NCBI RefSeq assembly: GCF_002564005.1
Contig: NZ_PDJG01000001.1
Coordinates: 2,790,001-2,854,000, forward strand
Direction of reading: 5' to 3'
Length of the DNA: 64,000 nt
Origin: Sanguibacter antarcticus
GTDB lineage: Bacteria; Actinomycetota; Actinomycetes; Actinomycetales; Cellulomonadaceae
Shown: one piece after another, positions 34,666 to 42,914 of the stretch
Layout: each line of letters begins with the position of its first letter
Numbering within the stretch: position 1 is the stretch's first letter
The notes under the pieces: generated by a model
Database searches by the model: none
Told to the model about the DNA's origin: nothing
The model's input: only the letters and a program-made list of their open reading frames with translations
Program-made: the position numbers and the translations under genes

Positions 34666-35424
34666 TCAGAGCACGAGACCTACACGCGACGTGTACCCAC
34701 TGGTCTCGGGGGTCTCGAGGGCCGTGCCGCTCTGCGGCCGGGACGTGTGGCAGGTGCCGTCGACACGGACACCGATCATGCCGGCGGACACGCACAAGCC
34801 GCCGGTGGGACGCACCTCCGCGACCGCGACCGCGTGCGCCCGTTCTTCTCCCCCGTCGACGAGCGGCGTCTCGTAGCGCACCTCGACATAGACGAGCCAG
34901 CGCTCGAGATCGACCTGGACGTCGACGAGCTCGGCGCCGTTGGCCGTGGCGAGCCGCTCAGCGGCCTCGTACGCGACATCCAGGTCCGCCACGTCCCCGA
35001 GGGACGTTCCAGCCAGCGTCCAGACAGGCGCCGGGACAGGTGCCGGAGGCGGTTCCTCCTCCGCGGGAGTCTCGTCGGTCCCCGGCTCCGGGCTGGCTGG
35101 GTCCTCCGAGCCCGGGTCCGGCGTGACCACCGGGTCGGGCGTGACCTCCGGTTCGGGCGGCTCCGCGGTGCGGGCCTCCTCGAAGGTCCGCTCGACAGCG
35201 TCGTCGAGGACGCCCGCCGCCGCGAGCGCCGCGGCATCGGCTGCGGTCACGGCGGTGCGGCGGTCGGACAGGCCTGAGGCCACGATGGTGACGAGGAGGA
35301 TCGCCAGGAGCACGAGCCCGAGCACCATGGGGATCGCCATGACGTGGAGCGAGCCTCGTTCACGGTCCGACGACCGGGGACGCTCGTGCGGCACGGGCGC
35401 GTCGTGCAGGCCGGTGCGGGTCAC
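34666..35424 (-). CDS. TadG-like pilus assembly protein
   Basis: 252 residues, GTG start overlapping the OmpA-type gene stop. 'RERGSLHVMAIPMVLGLVLLAILLVTIVASGLSDRRTAVTAADAAALAAAGVLDDAVERTFE' is the N-terminal membrane span and the 'TAADAAALAAA' motif typical of TadE/TadG/Flp-associated proteins. A Pro/Glu/Asp-rich linker follows (about 85-130), then a small folded domain with a Cys pair ('GGLCVSAGMIGVRVDGTCH'). It faces outwards and presumably helps in pilus anchoring or secretion. Confidence 0.75.
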   Translation of the reverse strand: MTRTGLHDAPVPHERPRSSDRERGSLHVMAIPMVLGLVLLAILLVTIVASGLSDRRTAVTAADAAALAAAGVLDDAVERTFEEARTAEPPEPEVTPDPVVTPDPGSEDPASPEPGTDETPAEEEPPPAPVPAPVWTLAGTSLGDVADLDVAYEAAERLATANGAELVDVQVDLERWLVYVEVRYETPLVDGGEERAHAVAVAEVRPTGGLCVSAGMIGVRVDGTCHTSRPQSGTALETPETSGYTSRVGLVL

Positions 35425-36962
35425 CTGGCCTCGTCCTCGACGGGGACGTCGACGATGCGGAACCGGTCGGGGGCGTCGATCGTCACGACGTCTTCTCCTT
35501 GGTCGGGCCAGTAGACGCTCACGGTGAGGACGTCGCCGGGGGCTTGAGGCCCGGCGGCGAGGAGCTCGTCGCCGAGGATGCGCCGGGTGCCGCTGTCGGT
35601 CTCGTAGTCGAGCGGGTACAGGCGCTCGGTCTCGCCGAGCAGCGTGAGCTCGTGGAGGCCGAGGTGGGTGCTCACGGCGGAGAAGCCGCGGGCGGCTGAC
35701 AGGCCTCGGCCGTACTCGCCGAACAGTGCGCTCACGGCGCCACCGTGCCCGTCGACGAGCTCGATCTCGATCGTGCCGCGCAGGCCTGCTGCGGTGCGCA
35801 CGACGGTCGCGGGCCCCACCGTGTAGGTGCCTGAGCCGTCGCCGGCGTCGACCTGCACGGGTTCGCCGTCGGTCGACGTCGGTGCGTCGGTCGAGGGCGG
35901 GCCGCTCGCGCCGGGTGCGGTCGGCACCGACGGAGAGGCCGTGCCTGCGGCGGTGAAGGAAATCTCGACGCGGCGGTTGGCTGCACGGGCGGCGGCGTCC
36001 GTGCCTGCGGCGACGGGTCGGGACTCGCCGTACCCGGCGGTCTCGACGACCTGGTCGTCGCTCAGGGCGGGGCGCAGGGCGTCGGCGACCGACGTGGCGC
36101 GCTGCTCGGAGAGCGACTGGTTGTACTCCTCGGTGTCGACGTCGTCGGTGTGCCCCGCGACGACGATCCTCCCGGCGGCTCCGTCGGCGACGATCGAGCG
36201 GGCGACGTCCTCGACGACGCGGGTGCCCTCAGGGTCGAGGACGTGCTCGTCGGCGGCGAAGAGCACGTCTGCGGTGAGCGTGAGGGTGACGTCGTCTCCT
36301 TCGACGGCGACCGAGCTCTGGTCGTCGTAGGCGGCGGTGAACGCTCGCAGGTCGTAGGACTGGCCGCCGCTCGTGGGCAGCCCGCCGAGCTCGTCGCGCG
36401 CTGCGTCGACGTCGAGCGCGGCATCGTCGTCCTGCGTCGAGTCGACGACCGGTACCGCGGCGACCACGCCGACAGCGGGCAGGACGACGTCGACGTCCTC
36501 ACCGCTGGGCGCGGCGTGGACGGTGTGCAAGGTCAGAGACTCGCCCGGCTCGACCGTGAGGGCACCGTCCGATGCCCACACGGTGTCGTCTCGCACGACC
36601 GGGAGCGCGGTGCGCGCCTCGCGGTCGACGAGCCGGACGGCTCGTGCGCCCTTGCGCTCGGTCACGTCCTCGATGAGGAGGTACCCGAGGTCGACGGGCT
36701 CCTCGGCGTCGGCGGGGACCGTCACCTCGAGGGTCGTGACAGCGACGTCACCGTCGACCGCCACGGGGTGCGCGGCGACCGTGAGGGTGCTCGTGCCGTG
36801 TGCGAAGGTCGCCGTCGTGCGCGCGGGCACGGTCTCTGTCTCCCCCGCGCTCGGAGACAGCGACGGGGACGGGGACGGCACCTGATCGCGCTCGGGCTCT
36901 GCGCTGCAGCCCGCCACGAGCAGCGTCAGCACGAGAACCGTGGCTGTCCTCTTCGTGTGCAC
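35421..36962 (-). CDS. OmpA-domain lipoprotein in the Tad locus
   Basis: 513 residues from the GTG at 36962 ('VHTKRTATVLVLTLLVAGC', lipobox Cys at about residue 19). An immunoglobulin-like region (about 45-190) is followed by an OmpA_C peptidoglycan-binding domain: 'LFAADEHVLDPEGTRVVEDVARSIVADG', 'VAGHTDDVDTEEYNQSLSEQRATSVADAL' and 'GYGESRPVAAGTDAAARAANRRVEI'. Unusually about 170 residues follow this domain. The protein could tether the pilus machine to the cell wall. OmpA-type proteins occur in some actinobacterial Tad clusters. A further GTG at 37001 would lengthen it and spoil the signal peptide. Confidence 0.8.
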   Translation of the reverse strand: MHTKRTATVLVLTLLVAGCSAEPERDQVPSPSPSLSPSAGETETVPARTTATFAHGTSTLTVAAHPVAVDGDVAVTTLEVTVPADAEEPVDLGYLLIEDVTERKGARAVRLVDREARTALPVVRDDTVWASDGALTVEPGESLTLHTVHAAPSGEDVDVVLPAVGVVAAVPVVDSTQDDDAALDVDAARDELGGLPTSGGQSYDLRAFTAAYDDQSSVAVEGDDVTLTLTADVLFAADEHVLDPEGTRVVEDVARSIVADGAAGRIVVAGHTDDVDTEEYNQSLSEQRATSVADALRPALSDDQVVETAGYGESRPVAAGTDAAARAANRRVEISFTAAGTASPSVPTAPGASGPPSTDAPTSTDGEPVQVDAGDGSGTYTVGPATVVRTAAGLRGTIEIELVDGHGGAVSALFGEYGRGLSAARGFSAVSTHLGLHELTLLGETERLYPLDYETDSGTRRILGDELLAAGPQAPGDVLTVSVYWPDQGEDVVTIDAPDRFRIVDVPVEDEAR

Positions 36963-37031
36963 CCGTCCACCGTCTCCCGTCCGTCCCTCGTCACGTCCCA
37001 CGTGCGACCGACCGCCTCGTGGGACGTCGTG

Positions 37032-37253
37032 TCAGTTGGTCCCGCCGACCTCGCCGATCTTCTCCACGGCGTTCGTGAGCTGGGTAGCGATCGCGTCGCC
37101 GACCCCCGACGCCTGGGCGACCACTGCGACGATGATCGCCACCACGACGATGATGATGCCGACGTACTCGACCGAGCCCTGTCCGGCCTCTCCGCGGAAA
37201 CGGTTGCCGAGTGTGCAGAACATCGCCGTCGTCCATGCTGCGAGCTTGTCCAT
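37032..37253 (-). CDS. flp: Flp-type major pilin
   Basis: 73 residues from the ATG at 37253 (GAGG upstream). 'RGEAGQGSVEYVGIIIVVVAIIVAVVAQASGVGDAIATQLTNAVEKI' has the Gly|QGSVEY cleavage site and hydrophobic helix of Flp pilins; the preprotein leader is about 25 residues. It is the building block of the Tad pilus, cleaved by the prepilin peptidase (46754-47380) and assembled by TadA/B/C. It stands after a strong hairpin, so is likely transcribed at its own level. Confidence 0.9.
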   Translation of the reverse strand: MDKLAAWTTAMFCTLGNRFRGEAGQGSVEYVGIIIVVVAIIVAVVAQASGVGDAIATQLTNAVEKIGEVGGTN

Positions 37254-37360
37254 GATCCTCACTGCCCTTCGTGTCGTGGGTGACACCGTGTGCGGTCCCA
37301 CCAGCACGAGCAACGCTAGGAGCCGGGACGACCCGGGCGACAGGGCGTCGACACCTTGGG

Positions 37361-37403
37361 CGGGCCCCTCTCAGGCCCAGGGTGCTCTGGGTCCAGGGGC
37401 CCG
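37361..37403 (-). terminator. Hairpin between response regulator and flp
   Basis: CGGGCCCCT (37361-37369) pairs with AGGGGCCCG (37395-37403), with a smaller inner stem around GGCCCAG/CTGGG. It lies just past the response regulator stop and 108 bases upstream of flp, so it may end the assembly operon or attenuate read-through into the pilin gene. Confidence 0.6.
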
Positions 37404-37412
37404 GGCCTGTGC

Positions 37413-38138
37413 TCACGCGGCGCTGTCCCGGGTCGCGAGCCAGCAGACGATCGCCTCGCCGCGCGAGGACACCCCGAGCTTGCCGAAGACGTTGTTCACG
37501 TAGTTCTTCACCGTCTTCTCCGTGACGAACAGCCGCCGGGCGATCTCCCGGTTCGTCAGTCCTTGCGCGATGGCCTCGATGACTTCGCGCTCACGACCGG
37601 TGAGGCGTCGGGGCGTACCGCGGCCCTCCGTCCTGCGCGCTGTCCTGCTCTCCTCCGTCTGCTGCGTCACGCCCTCGGTGCCGGTGGCCCTCGGGGTCAC
37701 GGTCCGGGGCTCGGGTGGCGTCCACGGGACCGGCAGGCCGGCGAAGACGGTCCCGCCCGCCACGCACGTGCGCAGCGCGGCGACGATGCCACGCGGCCCC
37801 AGCGCGCCGTGCACGACGTACCCGCTCGCTCCTCGCGCCATCGCGGTCCCCAGCGATCCGGGGTCGTCGGTGTGCGTGAGCATGAGGACGCTCGCGTGCT
37901 CGACGAGGTCTGGCAGCGCGTCGAGCCCGTTGCTGCCGGCGAGGCGGACGTCGAGGAGCACGGCGTCGGTCTCGCCGCGCCGGACGATCTCGACGGCCTC
38001 GGCGAGGTTCGGGGTGTCCAGCACGGACGCGATCTCCTCGCTGTTCTCCAGCGCCGCCCGCACCCCGAGCCGGATGATCGCGTTGTCGTCGACCACGAGG
38101 ACCGAGATCGGCCTCTCCTGCGTGTGTTCGCTACCCAT
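37413..38138 (-). CDS. NarL/LuxR-family response regulator
   Basis: 241 residues from the ATG at 38138, overlapping the kinase stop by eight bases. The receiver domain has Asp17-Asp18 and the phosphoacceptor Asp63 ('AVLLDVRLAGSNG'); the C-terminal HTH is 'LTGREREVIEAIAQGLTNREIARRLFVTEKTVKNYVNNVFGKLG'. It is cognate to the kinase encoded just upstream and sits inside the Tad gene block, so it is likely to control pilus genes such as flp. Confidence 0.88.
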   Translation of the reverse strand: MGSEHTQERPISVLVVDDNAIIRLGVRAALENSEEIASVLDTPNLAEAVEIVRRGETDAVLLDVRLAGSNGLDALPDLVEHASVLMLTHTDDPGSLGTAMARGASGYVVHGALGPRGIVAALRTCVAGGTVFAGLPVPWTPPEPRTVTPRATGTEGVTQQTEESRTARRTEGRGTPRRLTGREREVIEAIAQGLTNREIARRLFVTEKTVKNYVNNVFGKLGVSSRGEAIVCWLATRDSAA

Positions 38139-39402
38139 CGAGCACCTTCTCTCTCGTCCGGTCCCCGGCCGGCTCGTGCCAGCCGGGCGTGCTGTTCTCG
38201 TCCTGGGTCGGCAGCTCCACGCGGACGAGCGTCCCGGCGCCTGGTTCCGACGTCCAGAGCGCGGTGCCGCCCATCTCCGAGACCCGTTCCACCACACCGA
38301 CGATCCCGAAGTGCCCCGGCTCGGCCGCCGGCAGCTGCCCGGAGGCGCGCGACCCGGGCAGTCCGCGGCCGTCGTCGTGCACGACGAGGAGCAGAGGACG
38401 CGAGGTTCCTGCACCGTCCTCACGGACCAGGACGCGGACGTGCGAGGCACCGCCGTGCCGACGCACGTTCTCGAGCAGCTCGCGAAGCACCATCGTCACC
38501 GCACCACGCCGCGCAGCATCCACCGCGTCGTAGTGCTCGTCGACGTCCGGGCGAACGGCCACGAGCGTGCGCGCCGACCAGTCCTCCAGCCAGGCCACGA
38601 GCTCTCGACGGGTCATGGGCTCTAGACGGGTCATGGGCTCGACGGTCTCGCCGCCCGTCCGCAGCGCGCACAGCGCCGCACGCGTGTCCTCGTGCGCAGC
38701 CTCGGCCGCCTGCCCGAGCATGTCGGCGACCTCACGCGTGCGCGCGTCGGTGCTGGTGCGCTCGAGGAGGTCGTCGAGCGTGGCGACGAGCAGCCGGATG
38801 CCCGCGATCTCGCCTGCCACGGTGTCGTGCAGGTCGCGTGCCGTCCGCAGCCGGTGGTCGACGACCGCTCGTCGCACCCGGGCGCGCGCCAGCTCTTCCT
38901 GGGTGCGCGCGAGCGCGGCCAGCCCACGTCCGAGCGTCGCCCCGGCCCCGGCCATCGCGACGAGGGAGACGACCGTCGCGCCCGCGAGGACGAGCCCAGG
39001 GATGTCGCCGACGTCCCGCACCCAGGTGAAGGAGACGAGCGCGAGGCCGGTCGCGACGAGCAGCGCCGGACGCAGGCCTGTGGCCAGGCCCCAGAGCGCG
39101 ACGGTCGCGGCGTCGTAGACGAACACGGGCGCGGAGCCCTCGAGCACCACCGTGACGACCGCGGCGGCGAGGACGTCGGCCCCCTGGATCGCGAACGAGC
39201 GCGCATAGACCGCGCCGCGGCGCGGCCACGTGACCGCGGGGACGAACGAGAACGGCGCGACGCCGACCCCGGCGACGAGCACGAGGACCTCGCCCTGCGC
39301 CACCACCGGAGCGAGCGCGAGCAGCAGCACCGCGAGCCGCAGCTGGCACAGGAGCCGCGCGACCCCCGCTGTCGTGCGCTCCCACGTGTGCTCCACCGGC
39401 AT
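38131..39402 (-). CDS. Sensor histidine kinase (HisKA_3 type)
   Basis: 423 residues. The N-terminal 160 residues hold about six hydrophobic segments with no obvious extracellular sensor domain. The HisKA_3 box is 'RTARDLHDTVAGEIAGIRLLVATLDDLL' (His192), and the HATPase domain has 'ELLENVRRHGGASHVRV', 'VHDDGRGLPG' and 'GIVGVVERVSEMGG'. It lies 11 bases after tadC and is followed by its response regulator, so the pair is part of the pilus operon. Confidence 0.87.
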   Translation of the reverse strand: MPVEHTWERTTAGVARLLCQLRLAVLLLALAPVVAQGEVLVLVAGVGVAPFSFVPAVTWPRRGAVYARSFAIQGADVLAAAVVTVVLEGSAPVFVYDAATVALWGLATGLRPALLVATGLALVSFTWVRDVGDIPGLVLAGATVVSLVAMAGAGATLGRGLAALARTQEELARARVRRAVVDHRLRTARDLHDTVAGEIAGIRLLVATLDDLLERTSTDARTREVADMLGQAAEAAHEDTRAALCALRTGGETVEPMTRLEPMTRRELVAWLEDWSARTLVAVRPDVDEHYDAVDAARRGAVTMVLRELLENVRRHGGASHVRVLVREDGAGTSRPLLLVVHDDGRGLPGSRASGQLPAAEPGHFGIVGVVERVSEMGGTALWTSEPGAGTLVRVELPTQDENSTPGWHEPAGDRTREKVLDG

Positions 39403-39413
39403 GGTTCCCCGCC

Positions 39414-40301
39414 TCAGAGCAGGCCGTCGAACAGGCTGGCGTTGCCGAGCAGCACGGCCGAGACGAGCAGGACGAGCGCGCCGGGCACGATCGTCACCGT
39501 CACGGCGAGCGACACCTTGGGGCCGGCCTTGGCCGCCTGCTGGCGGACCTTCTGCGCGTGGTCGCGGCGCACGTCCGCCGCGATGTCCGTGAGCGCGTCG
39601 GACATCGGCACACCGAGCTCCTCGGCCTGCAGCAGCGCGGCGACGAAGTTGCCGAACGCCTCCGAACGGGTCCGGTCTCGCAGGTCCTCGAAGACCCGCC
39701 GACGCGGCACCCCGAGCGACATCTCGTGCAGCGCCGCCCGGATCTCCTGGGCGAGCGGCCCGTCGGAGAACTCGCACACGCGCCCCAGCGAGGCCCGGAA
39801 GCCGAGGCCAGCACGGACCGTCACGCCGAGGACGTCGAGGAAGTCCGGCAGCTCGGCGTCGATCGCGTGCTGACGCCGCACCCCGACACCCCACAGCCAC
39901 AGCGGCATCCACGCGCACAGCAGAGCGGCGAGCATCACGCCCATGAACAGCGACCCCAGGTACCACAGCGCCGCGAGACACACGGCACCGAGCACGACGA
40001 ACCCTGCCTGACGACGGACGAACACCGTCGGGGTGATCCCGTCTGGTCGGCCGGCCCGCCGGATCGCCGCGTCGAGCTCGGTCATCCGGCGCGCCCCGAG
40101 CGCCTTCGTCAGCGGGCCGACGAGGCGTGCACCGAGCAGGTCGAGCATCCCGTGCGACCGCTCCGGACGCCCCTCGCCGGCCGGTCCCCCGCTCGAGGGC
40201 GCCTCCACGTGCTCGAGCCCTGTCGTCGTGAGCTGGTGCACCGCGATGGCGGCGACCACGACGAGGAGCGCGGCCGCGAAGGCGATGGCCGGGCCGTTCA
40301 C
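39414..40301 (-). CDS. tadC: TadC-like type II secretion F-domain protein
   Basis: 295 residues from a GTG overlapping the tadB stop. The T2SSF domain: 'LPDFLDVLGVTVRAGLGFRASLGRVCEFSDGPLAQEIRAALHEMSLGVPRRRVFEDLRDRTRSEAFGNFVAALLQAEELGVPMSDALTDIA', with membrane spans before and after it. With TadB it forms the inner-membrane platform of the Tad pilus. Confidence 0.88.
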   Translation of the reverse strand: MNGPAIAFAAALLVVVAAIAVHQLTTTGLEHVEAPSSGGPAGEGRPERSHGMLDLLGARLVGPLTKALGARRMTELDAAIRRAGRPDGITPTVFVRRQAGFVVLGAVCLAALWYLGSLFMGVMLAALLCAWMPLWLWGVGVRRQHAIDAELPDFLDVLGVTVRAGLGFRASLGRVCEFSDGPLAQEIRAALHEMSLGVPRRRVFEDLRDRTRSEAFGNFVAALLQAEELGVPMSDALTDIAADVRRDHAQKVRQQAAKAGPKVSLAVTVTIVPGALVLLVSAVLLGNASLFDGLL

Positions 40302-41221
40302 AGCGCCACCTTCGACAGGCGCCGCACCATCACGTACCCGACGGCGAACAGCGCCCCCGAGACACCCAGCGCGAGCTGGCCGAGAGGTGTCCCGATCATC
40401 GCGTCGAGCGCCCCCGGAGACAGGACGTTGACCATGACGACGGCGGCCAGCGCGAGGACGATGACCGCGTAGCCGGAGAACGTGGCTCCGACGGTCGCCG
40501 TCTTGATCTCGCGCCGCAGCTGGCGCCGCTCGTCGAGCGTGCCAGAGATCGTGGTCAACGCTTTCACGAGCGCACCTCCAGCGCGGTTCTGGACGACGAG
40601 CGTCTGGCTGAGGACGGCGATCTCGCGGGACGGCAGGCGCTCGCGCAGGTGCGCCAGCGCCCCGTCGACCCCGTGCCCGACGCCCAGCTCCGCGCAGACC
40701 TGCGCCAGCTCGGAGGACGCCGGCTCCTGGATCTCCTGGGCCGCGAGCCCGAGCGCGCGAGGCAGTCCGAGGCCGGCCTGCGTCGCGTTCGCGAGCAGGC
40801 GCGCGATCTCCGGCAGCTGAGCGATGATGCGCTCGATGCGCTGCTCGCGACGGCGGTCGAGCCAGCGCGCGGCGCTCGCGACGAGCGCCAGTCCCACGAC
40901 GACCCCGCCGACCCGCCCCAGCAGCGGGACCGCACCGACCGACCCGACGACGGTCACAGCACCGACGGCGAGGACGACGCCGGACGGTGACCAGGTGGGG
41001 TAGCCCGCTCCGGCCAGCAGCGCCGCCAGCCGCCGCCCGGGCGTGGTGCGACCGAACCGCGCGTCCAACCACCGGAGCCGGTCGCGGCTGACGACCGCAG
41101 ACGGCCCGACGGCGTCGACCAGGGCCCCGTTGCGCTCGGCGGTCGCGTGCCGGTAGCCGACCGTCACGACCGCGAGGACACCGGTGATCGCGGTGATGAC
41201 GAGCACCTCCCCTGGCGTCAT
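40298..41221 (-). CDS. tadB: TadB-like type II secretion F-domain protein
   Basis: 307 residues, overlapping the tadA stop by four bases. 'LPEIARLLANATQAGLGLPRALGLAAQEIQEPASSELAQVCAELGVGHGVDGALAHLRERLPSREIAVLSQTLVVQNRAGGALVKALTTISGTLDERR' is the T2SSF domain; there are spans at the N-terminus, around 75-110 and at the C-terminus. It is the second platform protein of the pilus. Confidence 0.88.
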   Translation of the reverse strand: MTPGEVLVITAITGVLAVVTVGYRHATAERNGALVDAVGPSAVVSRDRLRWLDARFGRTTPGRRLAALLAGAGYPTWSPSGVVLAVGAVTVVGSVGAVPLLGRVGGVVVGLALVASAARWLDRRREQRIERIIAQLPEIARLLANATQAGLGLPRALGLAAQEIQEPASSELAQVCAELGVGHGVDGALAHLRERLPSREIAVLSQTLVVQNRAGGALVKALTTISGTLDERRQLRREIKTATVGATFSGYAVIVLALAAVVMVNVLSPGALDAMIGTPLGQLALGVSGALFAVGYVMVRRLSKVAL

Positions 41222-42522
41222 TCGGTGCCGTCCACGACGTCGACGACGGACTCGCCGGCGAGCGCGAGCCGGGCCCGCAGATCGTCGGGGACGGACATGT
41301 GGACGAACCGGCCGGTGACCACGCGGTCCGGTCCGAGCGGGTCCGCGTGGAACTGGAGCACGGGCACTGTCACGTACTCCTCGCGTCCGTGGGAGGCCAC
41401 CCAGCAGACCTCGGCGACGCGGCGGGCACCGTCGACCGACCGGCTCAGGTGCACGACGAGGTCGACGGCGCTGTTGATCTGGTCGCGCAAGGTCGTGACC
41501 GGCAGGTCGAGCTCGCTCATCGTGGCGAGCGTCTCGAGGCGGCGCAGGGCGTCGGCTGCGGTGTTGGAGTGCACGGTCGCGATGGAGCCCTCGTGGCCGG
41601 TGTTCATCGCTTGGAGCATGTCGAGCGTCTCTCCGCCACGGACCTCGCCGACGACGATCCGGTCGGGGCGCATGCGCAGGGCGTTGCGCACGAGGTCACG
41701 GATGGTGACGGCTCCGAGGCCCTCGATGTTCGGGGGCCGGGACTCCAGGCGCACGACGTGCGGCTGCTGCAGGGAGAGCTCGGCGGCGTCCTCGACGGTG
41801 ACGATGCGCTCGTCGTCCGGGATGGCGCCGGACAGCGCGTTGAGGAACGTCGTCTTCCCGGTGCCGGTGCCGCCGGAGACGATGATGTTGAGGCGTCCGC
41901 GCACGCACGCGGTGAGCAGCCGGGCGGTGATCGGGTCGAGGCTGTCGCGGGCGACGAGCTCGGACATGCGGAACGGCCGCGGGAAGCGGCGGATCGTCAG
42001 GCAGGCGCCGTCGACCGCGAGCGGCGGGACGACGACGTTGACACGCTCGCCCGTGGGCAGGCGTGCGTCGACCATCGGCGAGGACTCGTCCACACGACGG
42101 TTGACGCTCGACACGATGCGGTCGATCGTCTGCATGAGGTGCTCTTCGGACGCGAAGCGCACGCTGAGGCGCTCGAGGCGCCCGCGCCGCTCGACGTACA
42201 CCTCGGACGGGCCGTTGACCATGATCTCGGTGATGCTCTCGTCGGCGAGCAGCGGCTCGAGGACGCCGAGCCCGAGCACCTCGTCGACGATGCGCTGCAC
42301 GAGGGTGGAGCGTTCGCGCGGGGACAGGACGGGTCCCTCGGAGACGAGCACCGAGAGCAGGACCCGTTCGAGGCGTGCCCGGCGCTGCACCGTCCCGAGC
42401 CGGAAGACCTCTTCGACGTTGATCTCTTCGAGCAGCCGCGCGCGGTAGCGGGCGACCATGTCCGGTTCTTCGGGCGCGCTGGCCCGGGTGCCGCCGTCGG
42501 CCAGACGGTCGCGCAGGCTCAT
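41218..42522 (-). CDS. tadA: TadA/CpaF-type secretion ATPase
   Basis: 434 residues. Walker A 'GGTGTGKTT' (about 217-225), Asp box and Walker B in 'MRPDRIVVGEVRGGETLDMLQAMNTGHEGSIATVHSN' (contains the His box). The N-terminal domain includes 'LLADESITEIMVNGPSEVYVERRGRL', diagnostic of the CpaF branch. It powers pilus extension, and perhaps retraction, at the inner membrane. Confidence 0.92.
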   Translation of the reverse strand: MSLRDRLADGGTRASAPEEPDMVARYRARLLEEINVEEVFRLGTVQRRARLERVLLSVLVSEGPVLSPRERSTLVQRIVDEVLGLGVLEPLLADESITEIMVNGPSEVYVERRGRLERLSVRFASEEHLMQTIDRIVSSVNRRVDESSPMVDARLPTGERVNVVVPPLAVDGACLTIRRFPRPFRMSELVARDSLDPITARLLTACVRGRLNIIVSGGTGTGKTTFLNALSGAIPDDERIVTVEDAAELSLQQPHVVRLESRPPNIEGLGAVTIRDLVRNALRMRPDRIVVGEVRGGETLDMLQAMNTGHEGSIATVHSNTAADALRRLETLATMSELDLPVTTLRDQINSAVDLVVHLSRSVDGARRVAEVCWVASHGREEYVTVPVLQFHADPLGPDRVVTGRFVHMSVPDDLRARLALAGESVVDVVDGTE

Positions 42523-42914
42523 GAGTCCATCCTCGGGAAGGTTGCGGACCGCTCGACGAGCAGGCCGCCGACGGTGACGGACGGGCCGAGCACCGGGAGG
42601 CGCACGGCGACCTGGACCTCGACGTCGTCCGCGTTCCGCTGGACGACGTACCGCTCGACGCGGATCCAGTCGGGGAGGCGCGCGTCGAGCGCTGGACGCC
42701 CTGGCTCGCCCTCAGCCTCGATGCGTGCGGCGTCCCGCACCGCGGCCTGGGTGGTGGAGTAGACCTGGGCGACGTAGACGCCCTGCACGCAGAGCATCGC
42801 GGCGAGCACGACGAGCGTGACGACGCCGACGAGCTCGAGCGCGACCTGACCGGCCTCCCGGCTGGTCTGCTCGTCGAGCTGCTCGTGCTGGTCGCCCTGC
42901 TCGTGCTCTCTCAC
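42519..42914 (-). CDS. TadE-like pseudopilin
   Basis: 131 residues from a GTG at 42914 overlapping the previous stop. 'REAG|QVALELVGVVTLVVLAAMLCVQGVYVAQVYSTTQAAVRDAARIEAEG' has the Gly-x4-Glu prepilin-type motif, a single span and the 'A..AARA'-like helix of TadE proteins; a small C-terminal beta domain follows ('IRVERYVVQRNADDVEVQVAVRLPVLGPSVTVGGLLVERSATFP'). The N-terminal 18 residues are unusually rich in Glu, Gln and His. Confidence 0.82.
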   Translation of the reverse strand: MREHEQGDQHEQLDEQTSREAGQVALELVGVVTLVVLAAMLCVQGVYVAQVYSTTQAAVRDAARIEAEGEPGRPALDARLPDWIRVERYVVQRNADDVEVQVAVRLPVLGPSVTVGGLLVERSATFPRMDS

